Below, in pieces: positions 40,064 to 52,690 of a DNA stretch of 64,000 nt (its first letter is position 1; each line of letters starts with the position of its first letter). The position numbers were made by a program, and so were the translations under genes. The notes under the pieces are model-generated. The model saw only the letters and a program-made list of their open reading frames with translations. It did not search any database and had not been told where the DNA came from. Source of the DNA: Synaphobranchus kaupii (lineage: Eukaryota; Chordata; Actinopteri; Anguilliformes; Synaphobranchidae); NCBI GenBank assembly GCA_029718625.1, contig CM056391.1:9903004-9967003 (forward strand), read 5' to 3'.

Positions 40064-41623
40064 AATGTGACGATCATTGTGACATGTAAACTAACACTCG
40101 CGAGTTACCAAAACAGTGGATAATTGAAAGCAATATTTTACCATGAAAGAATTTCATAAAGGCTATGAAACTTTGGACTTCTAAATTTCATGTAAATACC
40201 TTCAAAATAAAACTTATTTGAAGTTTTTTGCAATATGCCCACATGAGGTTTTGTTCTGTTGAAAATGTGCTACAAAATTATTTTTCCTGATTTAGGACGG
40301 TGTCATGTGATAGCTAATGAACATAGAGTTCTAATATGCAGGAATTACACAGCCAGTCGGACTAGCTTTAAGAGTAAAAAAAATTGGGGGGCTATATTAA
40401 GTACAAGTATCTCATTTAGGTCCTTAAACATGGCTGCTTGCAGAATTAAATTACATATTTGGGACATTTCAAATGCATCTGGGCAATTTCTATTAAGATT
40501 AATCATTGATATTTTGATTTATACCAAGTATATAGGTCATTGTTTATCACCACAGAAAATTTAATTGTTCTATGTATTGTATTTGCAAAGATATGGGGTA
40601 CTGGAAATAGCCCAAAATAAGACGGCTGCAAATTTCTGGCAAAATGTGACGCTTACCATGCACAGTAAAATGGCCATATATCAAAAACGACTTGGACCAC
40701 AGCACTCAAACTTTGGATCTGTCCATTAATATGGCTATAGTACCTTTGGTAAAAATGTCAGCAAAATCCGAGATCAAAGAGCATGGGCCCCACAAAATAT
40801 TGTGTGATTTCACATGGAATGACCCTTACATATGTGTTTGGGCATTCCAAATTTGGGTGAAAATTGGTATTAAAAAGACTTGCGTGATGCTGGTGAGTCT
40901 GTGGTGTCGCTGAGACCATCGTGGACTCTTGTGGGAGGGGATAAGGCTGCATGAGCCAGGCCCCAGGGGACCGTTCAACCTACCTCAATCCCCAAGTTGG
41001 ACAGGGGTTTATCTCCGAGTCCAGCCCAGCTCCAGGCCCAGCCCCTCCCCTGTGTCAGGGAGCCTCGCGGCACTGGCGACAGATAAGAGGAACGATCTAT
41101 AACTGATGTTCCTTTTTTGGGGGGGGGGGGGGGGGGGGGGGAGCTATACTCCGTCTGCTGGATTGAGATGGCCGTCCCCAATCAGCCTAACCATGCTAAC
41201 TGCCAACTGATATTGGCTCACTGGCTTAAATAAATGGACTGCCTGCAAGCTGAATCCAGTTCTGGCTCTGAACTTCGCATAAAAAAACTTCTAAGCATAA
41301 CTTAGAATTAGCCCCATAAAGACACTTGTACTGCTAGTGACATCGACAAGGTAGCCTACCTGCTTTTTGTTATTACGTTTTGGAGAATTAAGTTCCATGT
41401 GCAGTTAAGTGATTCTGAATAAAAACTAATATATAATGAACAAAATTGCACAAAACTTCAGTACAACAGCCCATACTTCCACAAGAAGGATTGCTTCTAA
41501 ACAGGCTGTGCATTCTCAGCATTTCCCCCAGTCATATTTACAATTTGCCCTTACAGAGTTGACCGGTAATACATTTCTATGATCTGATAAATATAACAAA
41601 TACTAGCCTACTACTCTGCTGCT

Positions 41624-41625
41624 AT

Positions 41626-41669
<44 letters not shown>

Positions 41670-41692
41670 ATAATAATAATAATCATCATCAT
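41624..41692. repeat. Compound trinucleotide repeat upstream of lmo2
   Basis: A run of CTA triplets changes to ATA and then ATC triplets without interruption, about 760 bp before the lmo2 start codon. Confidence 0.95.
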
Positions 41693-41699
41693 CGTGGTG

Positions 41700-42450
41700 G
41701 CGTGGATTTTCCGTCACGAATTGTTTTCTCGCTCCCAAGAATGCAGTCGCTGTCTCTTTAAAAGCGATTTCCTTCCATTGTCGAGGAGTCGTGAGCAGGA
41801 AAAAGGAAACGAAACCAGAAACGGAGGGGGCTGAGATATTAAAATACCCACGGCACAGTGCTGAGAGCGATGGCACAGTAGGCTGAGAGAGGCAGCACAT
41901 TGGATCAGCCCGCGAACACCGCACGATTGAGCAGGAAAGCAGGAAAACAAATTGAATGAGCCTAATGACCTATCACTGGAATAGTCAGATTTGTTAATAA
42001 CGTCAGAGTTGTGGATGACCAAAAGACACTTCTACTCCAAACGTTATAGAGCTAACATCTGAACACCTCAAGGAAATTACATGAAAAGAAAAACCTCCGG
42101 TTATGCGTTAAATAGCCTATAGATATGCGCAATCATTTATATGATGTATCGAGGATAATTGTGCTTGTCAAATGCTGCAACTGATGGATAAGGAGAGAAA
42201 ATAATATTTTTAGTTGGTGTTGCAGGTGCGGCGGATCCATTTGATTTCCCTTTTTGTATTTGGGCTTGGTTGTGTGCTTGCGCTTAGTTCCACGAAAAGA
42301 GATGAGAAATCATTCTAGGATTCGCATGTCTCGTATGTAAAACTGGATCCCGCAGAGGAAGAACACTTCATACCATCAGAAGTGTGCGACGACATTCAAT
42401 TAACGGGTTGATACCATTGGACACGAAAGGAAACATCTCTTAGTAGCCTA
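41700..42450 (+). promoter_or_regulatory. lmo2: lmo2 5' UTR and proximal promoter region (inferred)
   Basis: This segment lies directly upstream of the lmo2 ATG, with no competing ORF. It contains several purine-rich AGGAAA/GAGGAA words that could bind ETS factors and a ctctttaaaa stretch near 41755. The start site and any UTR intron cannot be fixed by eye. Confidence 0.4.
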
Positions 42451-42491
42451 ATGTCATCTACAATTGAAAGGAAGAGCTTGGACGCACCCGA
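42451..42491 (+). CDS. lmo2: lmo2 coding exon 1
   Basis: [13 protein letters not shown] plus two bases of a Glu codon, donor gtaagt. Too short for an ORF scan; recognised from the family's N-terminus (MSS-IERKSLD). Confidence 0.93.
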
Positions 42492-44454
42492 GTAAGTAGG
42501 CTCCAATAATTTTCAAGTTGAACCAGGAAATTTCTATTTTCGACACGTAAAATAATATTTGCTACAATAAGCCTACTAGCTACTAATTATGCGAAAAGTA
42601 TTTATTTGTTATTTATGCAGCAGTTGGTTCATAAGATAACCTCACAAGCCATCGTTATTTCACCTGCATAGCACTCTGGAAAGTAGCCTATAGGCTGTTG
42701 ACTTTTGACCACAGGAAGACTGTAATATGTTCACCTGAACTCAGCACACCATTTCTATTCCAACTTTCAAAATTTCGTAAGTAGCCTCATGCTTGAGATC
42801 CGCTGAGACGTTTAACATGCCCAAATTTACGAAGACACCTGGGTTAAGATACGCGAATAGGCTAATTAATACTGAACCAAGGTACTCTTCCATTTTTGTC
42901 GTCGTTTTAGGCTACTACTTTACACTTATCGTGATAGGCAATGTTTTATCTGTGTTTTATGGAATGTTATATTAAGTTGTGTTTTACTTTCTCATATTCT
43001 GCATTTTAAAATGAATCTTCCCCCAGAGGTAGCCTATTGGTGTAGCTAGTTGGGGTTCAGTATTGTTAAATGGATTGTTTGGCACAATTGCAATATACGA
43101 GTGTAGACTGGGCTACACTTGCAAGCCTCGAACGTGCGTTTTCTCGCGCATATTGTTATTAGGTTGCAGATATCGCCCCCTGGTGGTGAGTTAGTGACTA
43201 TGCATGCATTTCCAACATGTTCGCGTTTACAATTCCTACACAAAAGCTACAAAAACGAACGAGAATATTCAGGCCATACGGTTGTGAAACTTCAGAAACG
43301 TGGACTCGCCTGATAGTCGTCAGCTGTAAATCCTATCTTAAGTTAAAAATTGTTCTCTGCATAACCCCGATATGATATCCTATTTGCGCAGGGAGCCGGT
43401 GGATGAGGTTCTCCAGATGCCCCCGTCACTGCTGACGTGCGGAGGGTGCCAGCAGAGCATTGGTGACCGCTTCTTCCTCAAAGCCATTGAGCAGTATTGG
43501 CACGAGGACTGCTTGAGCTGCGATCTATGTGGCTGCAGGCTCGGCGAGGTTGGACGGAGGCTCTACTACAAGCTGGGCCGGAAGCTTTGCCGCAGGGACT
43601 ATCTCAGGTGCGCCAGGGTCACAAGCCTCTCTTTTATGCGCTGACGACCAGACAAACACTACGGAAACATTATGGCAATTGTTCAATGTTACAACGTCAT
43701 AGAAAAACAATTTGTTTTTTCACCAACAAAATTTCTGAACTGAAAAATCAAGAAATGGACCTAGACTAATATTAAGAACTTACTAACTATATTATGAACT
43801 TGTTATAAAATACAATTCCTTACTATTTTTACCCATGGACCTTTCTAATACATCACATAGTAATTGTGTCACTTTCCAAATACTTATGGACCTGACTGTA
43901 TTTGTAATCCAGTCTCCCTCTGACATTAGACCTGTGTGTTAGCAGCACTGAGTATCTGTTATAATAATCATTAATGAGCATTTACTGTTACACTATTGAA
44001 ACGTATTAAGCTTCACGTTCAGCCAATTATGATTGCCACTGCACTATGTGATCAATTGAATGGTTCTGCTTGGATGACTTTGTTTCCCTTCTCTTAGTAG
44101 ATAGATAGATAGATAGATAGAGAGACAGACACTATTGACCCATTTAGGAAGGACATTATCTACATAACAATCCAAGTGATTTGACCAGCTTACATTAGCA
44201 TAACTTAAATATACAAATAAACACTGTTTAACAATGTTCAAAATGGCAATGCTTCATATAGTGACAGTGCTTCATATGGCAATGAGCTTTGATTGCACTA
44301 AAACTAGGCTATACTGTCCTTTTTACTGTGTATCCCTATCTGTAGGTTGGTCTGCAAAAAAGACAAATACCCCAGACAAATTACTGAATGTAATTAATGA
44401 ATTTTAATTATGAGCCCTTTGGAAGGGCCTTTTGAGCGTAAGGGAATTGGAGGG

Positions 44455-44500
<46 letters not shown>

Positions 44501-45052
44501 GTGTGTGTGTGTGTGTGGGGGGGGGGTTAATGTCCCACAGAAGTTGGTTAATATACATAATTTACATTATCTCTTTTGTTATGTTCTTCTACACAGGGAA
44601 CATAATCTTTTTCATTAATACTTTCTATTGATTTCTGGAGGTGTATATGTTGGAGTATCTTGAAACAGGTCTTTGGACCGAAATGTTCATTTTAGTAAAA
44701 AGCAGAGAGGCCGAAACGTTGACGTTAGTGAAAGCAGAGAGGCCGAAAAGTTCACGTTAGTAAAAGCAGAGAGGACATACTGAATTTATCCTGAACTTTT
44801 TCTGATGGCTCCTTACCTCCCCCCACCTTTAGACTTTTCGGTCAGGACGGGCTCTGCGCATCCTGCGAGAAGCGAATCCGGGCGTTCGAGATGACGATGC
44901 GCGTGCGTGACAAAGTCTACCACCTGGAGTGCTTCAAGTGCGCCGCCTGCCAGAAGCACTTTTGCGTGGGTGACCGATACCTGCTCCTGAACTCGGACAT
45001 TGTGTGCGAACAGGACATCTTTGAGTGGACTAAACTCAACGGCATGGTGTAG
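42451..45052 (+). CDS. lmo2: LIM domain only 2 (rhombotin-2)
   Basis: LMO2 is a nuclear LIM-only adaptor that bridges TAL1/E-protein, GATA and LDB1 in blood and endothelial development; it does not bind DNA itself. Three coding exons (42451-42491, 43392-43607, 44833-45052) join in phase to 158 residues, the human length. [20 protein letters not shown] starts the protein. LIM1 begins at Cys30 ([12 protein letters not shown]) and includes [16 protein letters not shown], and LIM2 spans about 94-154 ([28 protein letters not shown]). All zinc-ligand Cys/His/Asp positions appear intact, and it ends WTKLNGMV. It is head-to-head with caprin1 about 15 kb away, as in mammals. Confidence 0.97.
43392..43607 (+). 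CDS. lmo2: lmo2 coding exon 2, LIM1
   Basis: [20 protein letters not shown] to [11 protein letters not shown]. Acceptor ttgcgcag, donor gtgcgc. Contains all of LIM domain 1. Confidence 0.97.
44099..44124. repeat. GATA microsatellite in lmo2 intron 2
   Basis: About five tandem agat units followed by gaga/gaca variants. Confidence 0.9.
44454..44517. repeat. (GT)n microsatellite in lmo2 intron 2
   Basis: GT run with one GC interruption, followed by a G9 tract. Confidence 0.95.
44833..45052 (+). CDS. lmo2: lmo2 coding exon 3, LIM2
   Basis: [20 protein letters not shown] to [12 protein letters not shown] and TAG. Acceptor cctttag. Contains all of LIM domain 2. Confidence 0.97.
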
Positions 45053-46085
45053 GCCCCCGCCCATGTCCCACCTCTTTCCCCACTGACGCAGAGAGAAGAG
45101 CGCAAAGACCACGCCCAGGCAGGTGGACAATGGGCTTAGCGCCCGGACTGTGATTTTATTTTTAAATCCTGATTTAAAAAAAAAAAATTTTCCTCTCAAA
45201 CTTGGGATGTTTAGTAGTTTTTGCAGGCCCATCTCATTCCTCTATAAATTTGGGAGAACGCAGAGTGCACACTCCTTCGAAGCATGTGCTTCCAGCTGCG
45301 GGAATTCTGCTTTTCCCTAATTGAGCTGCACAGTCTTTAGGACAATGGAACACGCTTCCTGTGCAGCTGGTATAGGCAGACTGCAGGTAGTGTGCAGGCG
45401 CCCAAACGAAAAGGAGGTTCCTGGTGCACGGTGAGAAGCAGGCAGTCCTGCTAACCCTACTTCCCTAGACAATGCCGCAGTTGGTTACATGCCTCCCGGT
45501 GGGGCGGCTGGCCACGGACGACAGTGGCACAGTCAAGATTTTATATTAGACTATGAGATGCACCCACACAACTGGACGATTCCTTCTTTCTAAGCGAAAG
45601 AACACTCTCATTGATGGATATATGCAACGTGACATTTTTCTGTTTTTAGTTCAAATGTTGATGCAATATTTTAACCTTAAAGGAGGGAGGCAATGATTGA
45701 AGCACAATGTATGTACAAAGTGTTATTTCACATTCTTGCTAATGTAACTGGAAGGGCTGTTTTGGTGCTGCACAGTCAAGGAAGATGGTGGTTTTAATAT
45801 GCACATACAGTGCATTCCACACGTTCTTTTGTGTTCATTTCTGTATTGAGATTCTGTAGAGCCATCGCAGCCCCCCCCCCACCCCAATGAAGTGGGGGTC
45901 TCGAGGTAAATATAGCTCTGAAGGGGAGCTGGACTGTTTGGTTTTTTTGTTTTGGGCCACAATGTTTGACTGTTATATCCAGCCTACTCATTAGCTGCTC
46001 ATCATAAAGTACCATCATGCTATATCCTCTGCTGGGATATTTATACTTATACTTCCATTGCAATAAAACAAATTACTTCAAATTA
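45053..46085 (+). other. lmo2: lmo2 3' UTR with poly(A) signal
   Basis: About 1 kb after the stop, ending at AATAAA (46062-46067). Contains a C10 tract near 45875. No coding potential. Confidence 0.75.
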
Positions 46086-46475
46086 TCCTGCAATACACAT
46101 ATTTAATGTATAGTAGGTAACATTTATTTTTTGTTCATTTAAATGACCAGAAAATATATCACAACACTTAACAACAAATATACCAATTATTTCTTCTTTG
46201 GAGTATAGGTTATACATATATTACTGTGAAATACATTAATCATATTTTATAAACGAAGCCCACATTTACAGCATATTGCAGCATATTCCATTTCCTTGAG
46301 GGAAATTATGCAAATTCAACTGAATATAAAAATTGACTAAATTAACACATACCAAGAAACCTTACATGTGTTACATATTCCTGAACTTTGATTTCCCACC
46401 TTTGTGAAATTAAAAATGTCGGAGCTGCTGAATTGAGAACATTTATATCCTAGCTAGATAGTGCTATCCAGTTCT

Positions 46476-46790
46476 ACAACCCCAAATCCAAAAAAGTTGG
46501 GACAATATGTAAAATGCACATAAAAGCAGAAAGCAGTGATTTGTAAATTCTCTTTTACATATATTTAATTGAAAACAGTACAAAGAAAAGGTATTTAATG
46601 TTTTACCTTATCAACTTTATTGATTTTTGTAAATATACGCTATTTCCGAATTTGATGCCTGCAACACGTTCCTAAAAAGTTGGGACAGGGCCAAAAAAAA
46701 GACAGGTAAGTTAAAAAACACCTTTTTGGAACGTTCCACAGGTAAACAGGTGATGCTATCATGACTGGGTATAAAAGGATATCAAAAGAC
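46476..46790 (+). mobile_element. Common fish repeat (CCCAAATCCAAAAAAGTTGG type)
   Basis: Contains ccccaaatccaaaaaagttg at one end and an internal aaaaagttgggacagggcc, then aacaggtgatgctatcatga and gggtataaaagga. I recognise this as a very widespread teleost interspersed repeat whose class I cannot state with confidence. Confidence 0.6.
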
Positions 46791-46861
46791 ATGTGTTACA
46801 TGTCTTTTTTTTGGTAATTTCTAGCTTAATCTAGTCCCAATCAAGTTTTAATTTGACTTAA

Positions 46862-47271
46862 AGGTTGTATCAGCGATTTTGGGTCGAAACATAAATGATC
46901 ACATTCATCTGATTTTTCCTCACGATCCGCTAGCTGCCCGCCCCATAAGCAGGCCGTCAAAAAACCGCGTCTCTGTAGGCAGCCTATGCTCCGAGATCGT
47001 ACACAAAAACAAATGGTACTACCAACCACTCAAAACCAAAATAAACAGTATTCCAACCAATCACAATGATCTGCACAAACGCTAATACTCTTATCTCGCT
47101 GAAATCTTGACGGATTTACAAACGGTTTGGTTTCTTACAAACGTTATTAACGTGGTTATAATTCTGGATGCTTGAACACTATTTTTTAAAACATAACATC
47201 ATTATTCATAAGTATGTTTGTTTGGGATTTCGCTTCAGAAGTGACGTCACCCAAAATCGCTGATACAACCT
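46862..47271. mobile_element. TTAA-flanked MITE, copy 2
   Basis: Same 410-bp length and ends as copy 1, in the same orientation, with TTAA at 46858-46861 and 47272-47275. I count only about three base differences between the copies, so at least one moved recently. Confidence 0.88.
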
Positions 47272-47279
47272 TTAATATG

Positions 47280-50200
47280 AAGTTATATATATTAAAGTTC
47301 AGTTGCTAACTTTCGCTCACCTTTTTGCAAGGTAATTCCATTGTTGTATGGGGAAAAAAATAGATAACATGCTGTCTGACATGCCTTATACATCTTCCTT
47401 GCCGGTCGAGACATGTACATCTCTAATGAGGGTGAAAAAAACTGCCTGTAAATTACAACAAACAAAGAAGTGGGGTCAGAACAGGATTCCTGCCGTTTCA
47501 TTATCCACCACAAGGGGGCACTAGAAGATCGTTTTTAAAATGGCTTCAATTAAATGTAAAACTCGTACAGTGGTAGTATCAATTCCTCAGTACATCTGCC
47601 ATCTATTGTCTTGGTCTATTTTGTCTAATTATCATCCACAGTGTGTGATGAGCTTAATAACAGGTATTATATGCACAGACTGTTCTGCCAACACAGGTGA
47701 TAACCCTTGGCTTTGAAGTCACATTGTGTTCCTCTAATTTCTCTTTGCAGTCACACTGGGCAATGCAGCTGTTCCCTGGGTATTATTGACATACGCAAAC
47801 ATATATCCACCAGCTTTGGTTGTGGTCTATGCCACACCTCACCCATAAACAAACACAAATATGAACGTTACTGATGGATAAATCCAGCTTGTTTGCAGGG
47901 CACAACTGCTGACAACTGAAGCAAAAAGTTGCCAGCCCATTTAGACGTAAAAAAATCTGGCCTCAGAGAAGAGGGAGAGGAGAGGCGTCGTCTGTTAGCT
48001 TGCCGAACATGGAAGTGATTTGCAATGACGGGGAAAGGGGTGTACGCTCCCCATTCCCATCCCGAATGGGGCTTTCCAGAAAGACGAGTAAAAAGAGAAA
48101 CAGTGACACAGCCACCCACAGGCAGGGACGGTTAGAGGGGGGGGGGGGGGGGGTGCCCTGAAAACCACGTCCAGAAAGATGACAGCAGTCTTTCATGTGG
48201 GCTGTGTTTATTAACAGATCCCTCTCTGGTGGCTTCATCCCAACCAGGGAGAAGCTCCACCAATCACAGAGTATGTTGGTTAAGAAGAAACGGAATAACC
48301 CTGACGGTGATCTATGTATACTTTCTGGCCATACTTCCGGGAGGCCTTCAGGGAGCATAGCCAGATGGCATCCGCCAATTACTGCTGGCTTTGTTCTATT
48401 TGTCGTTAGCAACGCACTCTGTGATTGGTGGAGAGCTCCACTCTGGTTTCTCTGCTAAAGGTGCTAATGTCCCATCCTTGGTTTATAATCCCTGAATAAT
48501 ATCAGGAAGTATTTTTAAAAACAGGTATTGGGATGCAGAGAATAGCTGCCGAAGGCATATAGTAGAAACAGAGATGCTGGGGATGTGCAAGACTAGGCTT
48601 GGCAGAATGTTGCATAGGAAAGATGAGGACCTTAGATGTGCCTTTTGTTCTTATTTTATTTTGCATGTGGGGCCATATGGATTTGACAAATCAAATTTGA
48701 GCCAATGCATGGACAATTTCTAGCCTACATATAGATGTGCATTTCTGGTGAAAAGGTGTAGTTTCACATGCTGCCTTGGACACATGCACAATGTAGAACG
48801 CATCGCTGTGTATTGTCTCCGAATATCAGCTCGTCCAGTAATGCGGTCCGCATGCTGTTAAACAGCTCTGGCTGTGTCTGTGCCAGGAGTCGTGGGTGGT
48901 TTTGTGTGAGCGTCTTCCAGTTGGCCTCTGTCTCTCTCGCTCCGCAGTCAAACAGGGCTCTTCCACAAGGTCCCAATAAATATAAAGCACAGCATTTGAG
49001 ACTCTGAGACCTCGCCCTCAGGCCGGCTCATTACGGCAATCGCTCTGCGACAGTCAGCTATGGCCTGTGACATCACTTCCACAGACAGCTGATACCTTCA
49101 AGAACCTTCACTATCTGGGCAACATCGGTGAAAACAAACCAATACTCCGTCAGAGCGGATGATGTATGTTCATATTCATATTAACGTTCATATTGCTGCC
49201 TACCCATCACGAGTGAACCTCCTCACGTCTTCATTGTCACTATTAATTTATGCGTTTGTTATTATTAAGCATGTGTGGTTTGACACGCTACTTCAAATGT
49301 TCTCCGTGCAGTAAATGGCCCGGGATGTGAGAATCCTTGTGATGGATTTATTGTGTTCGCTCATTATTTACGAGCGAGACAGACTTGTGTTGCTGAGGAA
49401 GATCGAGAAAAAAAAACTAATGATCGATCAGGAATGATTGATGAATTCTGCTAACTCCAACTTTTGTAAGCCCCTAAGGAGCTCCTCGAAGGCTCTTGTA
49501 ACACATGTTTGGAAAGCCTTCCTGAGACACAAACCGATGAGATGGGTGTCGAACAGTGACAGCGAGGGCTTGCGTTTTTCCTCCGCTGTTTTGCTTTGCT
49601 GCTCTCTTTTTAGACAGGGGAATGGGAAAGGGGGAGAACTGACAGGCCTGATAATGCAGCCAAAATGCTTTCGAGCGGCATTAATATGAGATTCCCCTGG
49701 CTCCACGGGACCGCTCCTCAGCTTTGTGCCTCATCATGGGGAAGCGCCTCCATCAAAGCCAGTCTTCCTCAGCCTCCTGTCTGTCAGCTCCTAAAGACCT
49801 GCTCTTTCGGCCGACTGCTCCAGTACTCCAAATCCCATAATCCCCCAGCTCAGCTGTCCGGCAGGCTCAGTGGTCTCTGCCGGAGCACGGCTGAGGCTGA
49901 TAATTGCATCCATGGCTGCCATGTTTTTTTATTTTTTTTCTACGTGCGTGTGGGGTCCCAGAAAATGTTTGAGTATGTCGTAATCATGGGGGGGGGGGGC
50001 GGCGCTAACAGACACTAACAAGTGGTTAGCGCTTGGATCGCGGAGGCGACCGCGACCACATGAGAGGGAGCGTTCGCCTGGTTCTGTGCGCGAGAGCGTA
50101 GGGAAAAAAGGCAAACACTAATGGGAGCCTAAGTCCGGGTGGCAGCTTGGAGACGCCATCCCCGTGAGATCCGAGGGAGGCTCGCAAATCCGAGGACGAC

Positions 50201-52270
50201 ACCAGAACAAACGGAGCGCCGCACGGAACACCGCACGGACCCAGACCGTCCCCCTCCTGAGAGCGTGCCAGGACCCAAACAGCCAGGGGGGATTATGTCT
50301 AATCAACGCTGTGCTCAAAAAGCGTCTCTTCGCCCAAATCTTCCACACATGAGATGGGAGACATGGTGCTCTGAAGTAACAGACGGTCTGATTAAGGTGT
50401 ACAGACTGAGAGATGGAGATCAGGGAGGGGCTGTAGGGTGCATGTGCTCCACTACATCACCACGGCACGTGCTTTCATCTCAATGGCAGGGCCTAAATTG
50501 GGGCTCACATTCTTTGGCTCGAGCGAGGCGGGTTTCATTTTGTTTTCTGTGAGGTTTCTCTGTGACTTTTTTTCTGTGTGAAAAGTGTAATGTTACACTT
50601 GGAGACATATGAAGAGAAATTTGCGATTTTAAAATCAATCAATTTGTCATTTTTAAAACACGATTTAATGCCTATTTTTGTTAGAAATGCCCCAATTTGC
50701 CACGTGGCCACAATGTCCTTTGGAAATGTGCTTACAATGTCAGCCACTTAGATGGTCGGTGAGTTATTGAAATTGTGGTCAATCACCAACATGGCTGCAA
50801 CATCATTCGCCGTGAGGTTCACTGTGATGTCACTTGCCAAAGTAGCTGCGACGTCATTCGCAGACACAGCCGCGAGGTCAGTTGCTGGCAGAGGCCTGCA
50901 ATCAGATCATAGAGCAGGTGTGTGGGGCCTGTAAAAAGACACAGGGGCACAGTCCGGGCGTCTCTCGAGTTCGTCAAGTTTAAGACGACGGCCCTGCGTG
51001 AGGACTACGTTCACCACCAGCAATCACAGTAACCGCACCACGACGCCTGCTTTCAATCTCAACTTATTTTCTCAGGAGCTGAGCTTCACCGAAAAACAGG
51101 GCCGGTTCAAAGACAGGGACTCATGAAAGCCCTGGACACAGCCCCGTTACATCACTTGTTGTTCTAGCCAGCGGGGCACAAGGCGGGGAGTGTAATAGCC
51201 TGTTTGTCTGCAAGGTCTGCAACATCTCCCTGCCCGTCACCAGCCCTCCACAAATAACCCTGAGAACTATACGGGCTAATTGTGTTCGTGGAAAACGAGG
51301 GAATGTTCTGAAGTAAACCGCACTGTGCTCCAGCCTTGTTTTGTCAAAGACTGACCCTGAGAGCCCGCCATGAGAATGTCAAACGCTGCAGGCAGTTCCT
51401 GGAGAGAACAGCAGATGGCGATGATCTCTCTTCAGTGTTACAGCTTTTCCCAAGTGCCTGAATACAACTGTTGTTCTCATTCTCTAAACAGTACATTAGA
51501 AACCATATGAATGTATTGCAGTTTGCAAAATAACACAGTTGATTGGAAAAATGCTATGAAATGCTCAGAGTATATGCTTCATGTTGCAAAGTGAAATACT
51601 TGAACCAAAACAGATTCGCATAACAGCTTAAGCTCTTTTTATCAGTGCTTGTACTTTGACAGTCAAAATTTTGACTACAACCATCAATGGGATATGGTTA
51701 ACCCCAATGGCTCTCTCTTTATGGTCCATTTGATACTGTAATGATACAGCACTCTAATCATTGAAACTACCCTGTAATCACATATGTATTTAGTCAAGGC
51801 AAATAATTTTTGGTTACTTGATGGTTTTGCCATACGGTCAATAATTGTAGCGTGGATCTCATTTTGTGATATGTGCACATTTACCTTCCTCTAGCTCTAC
51901 CACAACATACACAGAACCCTCTTTGGGCTCCAGACTACCTTGCAACTCTTTGTTCTCTCCATGATTGCTTCTCAGTTTGAGACTCGTCTTCCATGTGAAG
52001 ACAAGACACTTTATTATGGAACTTGTGCAAACTGGATGAACATGAGTTGCATGTAGGCAATGTAGTGATTTGAAATAGGAATTTCAGCGGAAATAAGCGT
52101 GAAGTGTTTGTAACATCTTACATTAGCGTCTTATGCAGCGTATTATATTATTTTGACACTTGAACTAAGCTAAGTGAGCATATAAAACCTATGAAAGACC
52201 ACCTATTCCTTACATCTACAAGCACAGAAAGATCTTTGACTATAAGGGAACTTGACAACATCTGATAAAT
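47280..52270. other. Gene-poor DNA downstream of lmo2
   Basis: No gene recognised. Holds a G17 tract (48137-48153), a G12 tract (49988-49999), a pair of inverted ccaccaatcacagagt words (48258 and 48416) and a short imperfect tandem with CRE-like gacgtca words (50805-50890). The 49.4-50.4 kb part is less AT-rich with no long repeats; conserved regulatory DNA is possible but untestable here. Confidence 0.5.
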
Positions 52271-52289
52271 ATTATTTTAAATTAATTTG

Positions 52290-52690
52290 TGTTGAATGTA
52301 TGCCTGTGTGTATTTGTGTGTCGACATGTGGTTGAGTTTGTGTTGTGTGAGTGTGCACGGATGTATGGATTTGTGTGTGCGAATGCATGTGTGGGGATGT
52401 TGGCGGGTATGTGTGTTGTGTATGTGTGTGTATGAGAGGGTGAGTGTGTGGGGTGCAGGTATATGTGTTGTGTATGTGTGTGTATGAGGAGGGTGAGTGT
52501 GTGGGGTGCAGGTATATGTGTTGTGTATGAGAGGGTGAGTGTGTGGGGTGCAGGTATATGTGTTTTGTGTATGTAAGCATTTGTGTGTGTATGTCTGTGT
52601 ACATGAAAGGATGAGTTTGTTGTGTGAGTGCATTCATGTCTGTATGTGTTTGAGTATCTGTGTATGTAAGTGTATCGGTGTGTATTGGTC
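52290..52690. repeat. GT-rich minisatellite
   Basis: Units such as gtgtggggtgcaggtatatg and tgttgtgtatgtgtgtgtat repeat three to four times from 52430 to 52580 within generally GT-rich DNA. Confidence 0.85.

Larger units (their letters stand above)
37776..40800. repeat. Large inverted repeat flanking an exon-like core
   Basis: The left arm (37776-38327, continuing 39498 to about 39640) and the right arm (about 40065-40800) are inverted copies: both read MAACRIKLHIWDISNASGQF when translated in opposite directions, and similarity extends from ccaaagtttcat near the core to the aatccgaga block at the outer end. The left arm is interrupted by the 38328-39497 palindrome. Confidence 0.8.

Noticed and set aside
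48250..48440. Inverted ccaccaatcacagagt words that resemble paired CCAAT boxes
   Set aside because: Only about 30 bp of inverted similarity, with no nearby start or coding exon; too weak to call a promoter or element.
49428..49706. ORFs of 83-92 codons on both strands
   Set aside because: No recognised protein and no splice consensus at the ends; possibly non-coding conserved DNA but not a gene on present evidence.
50752..50934. Alanine-rich small ORF with CRE-like gacgtca words
   Set aside because: A short imperfect tandem repeat explains both; there is no evidence of a gene or of a functional CRE.
52272..52637. His/Thr-rich ORFs of about 120 codons
   Set aside because: Frames open only because the GT-rich repeat lacks stops on the complement.
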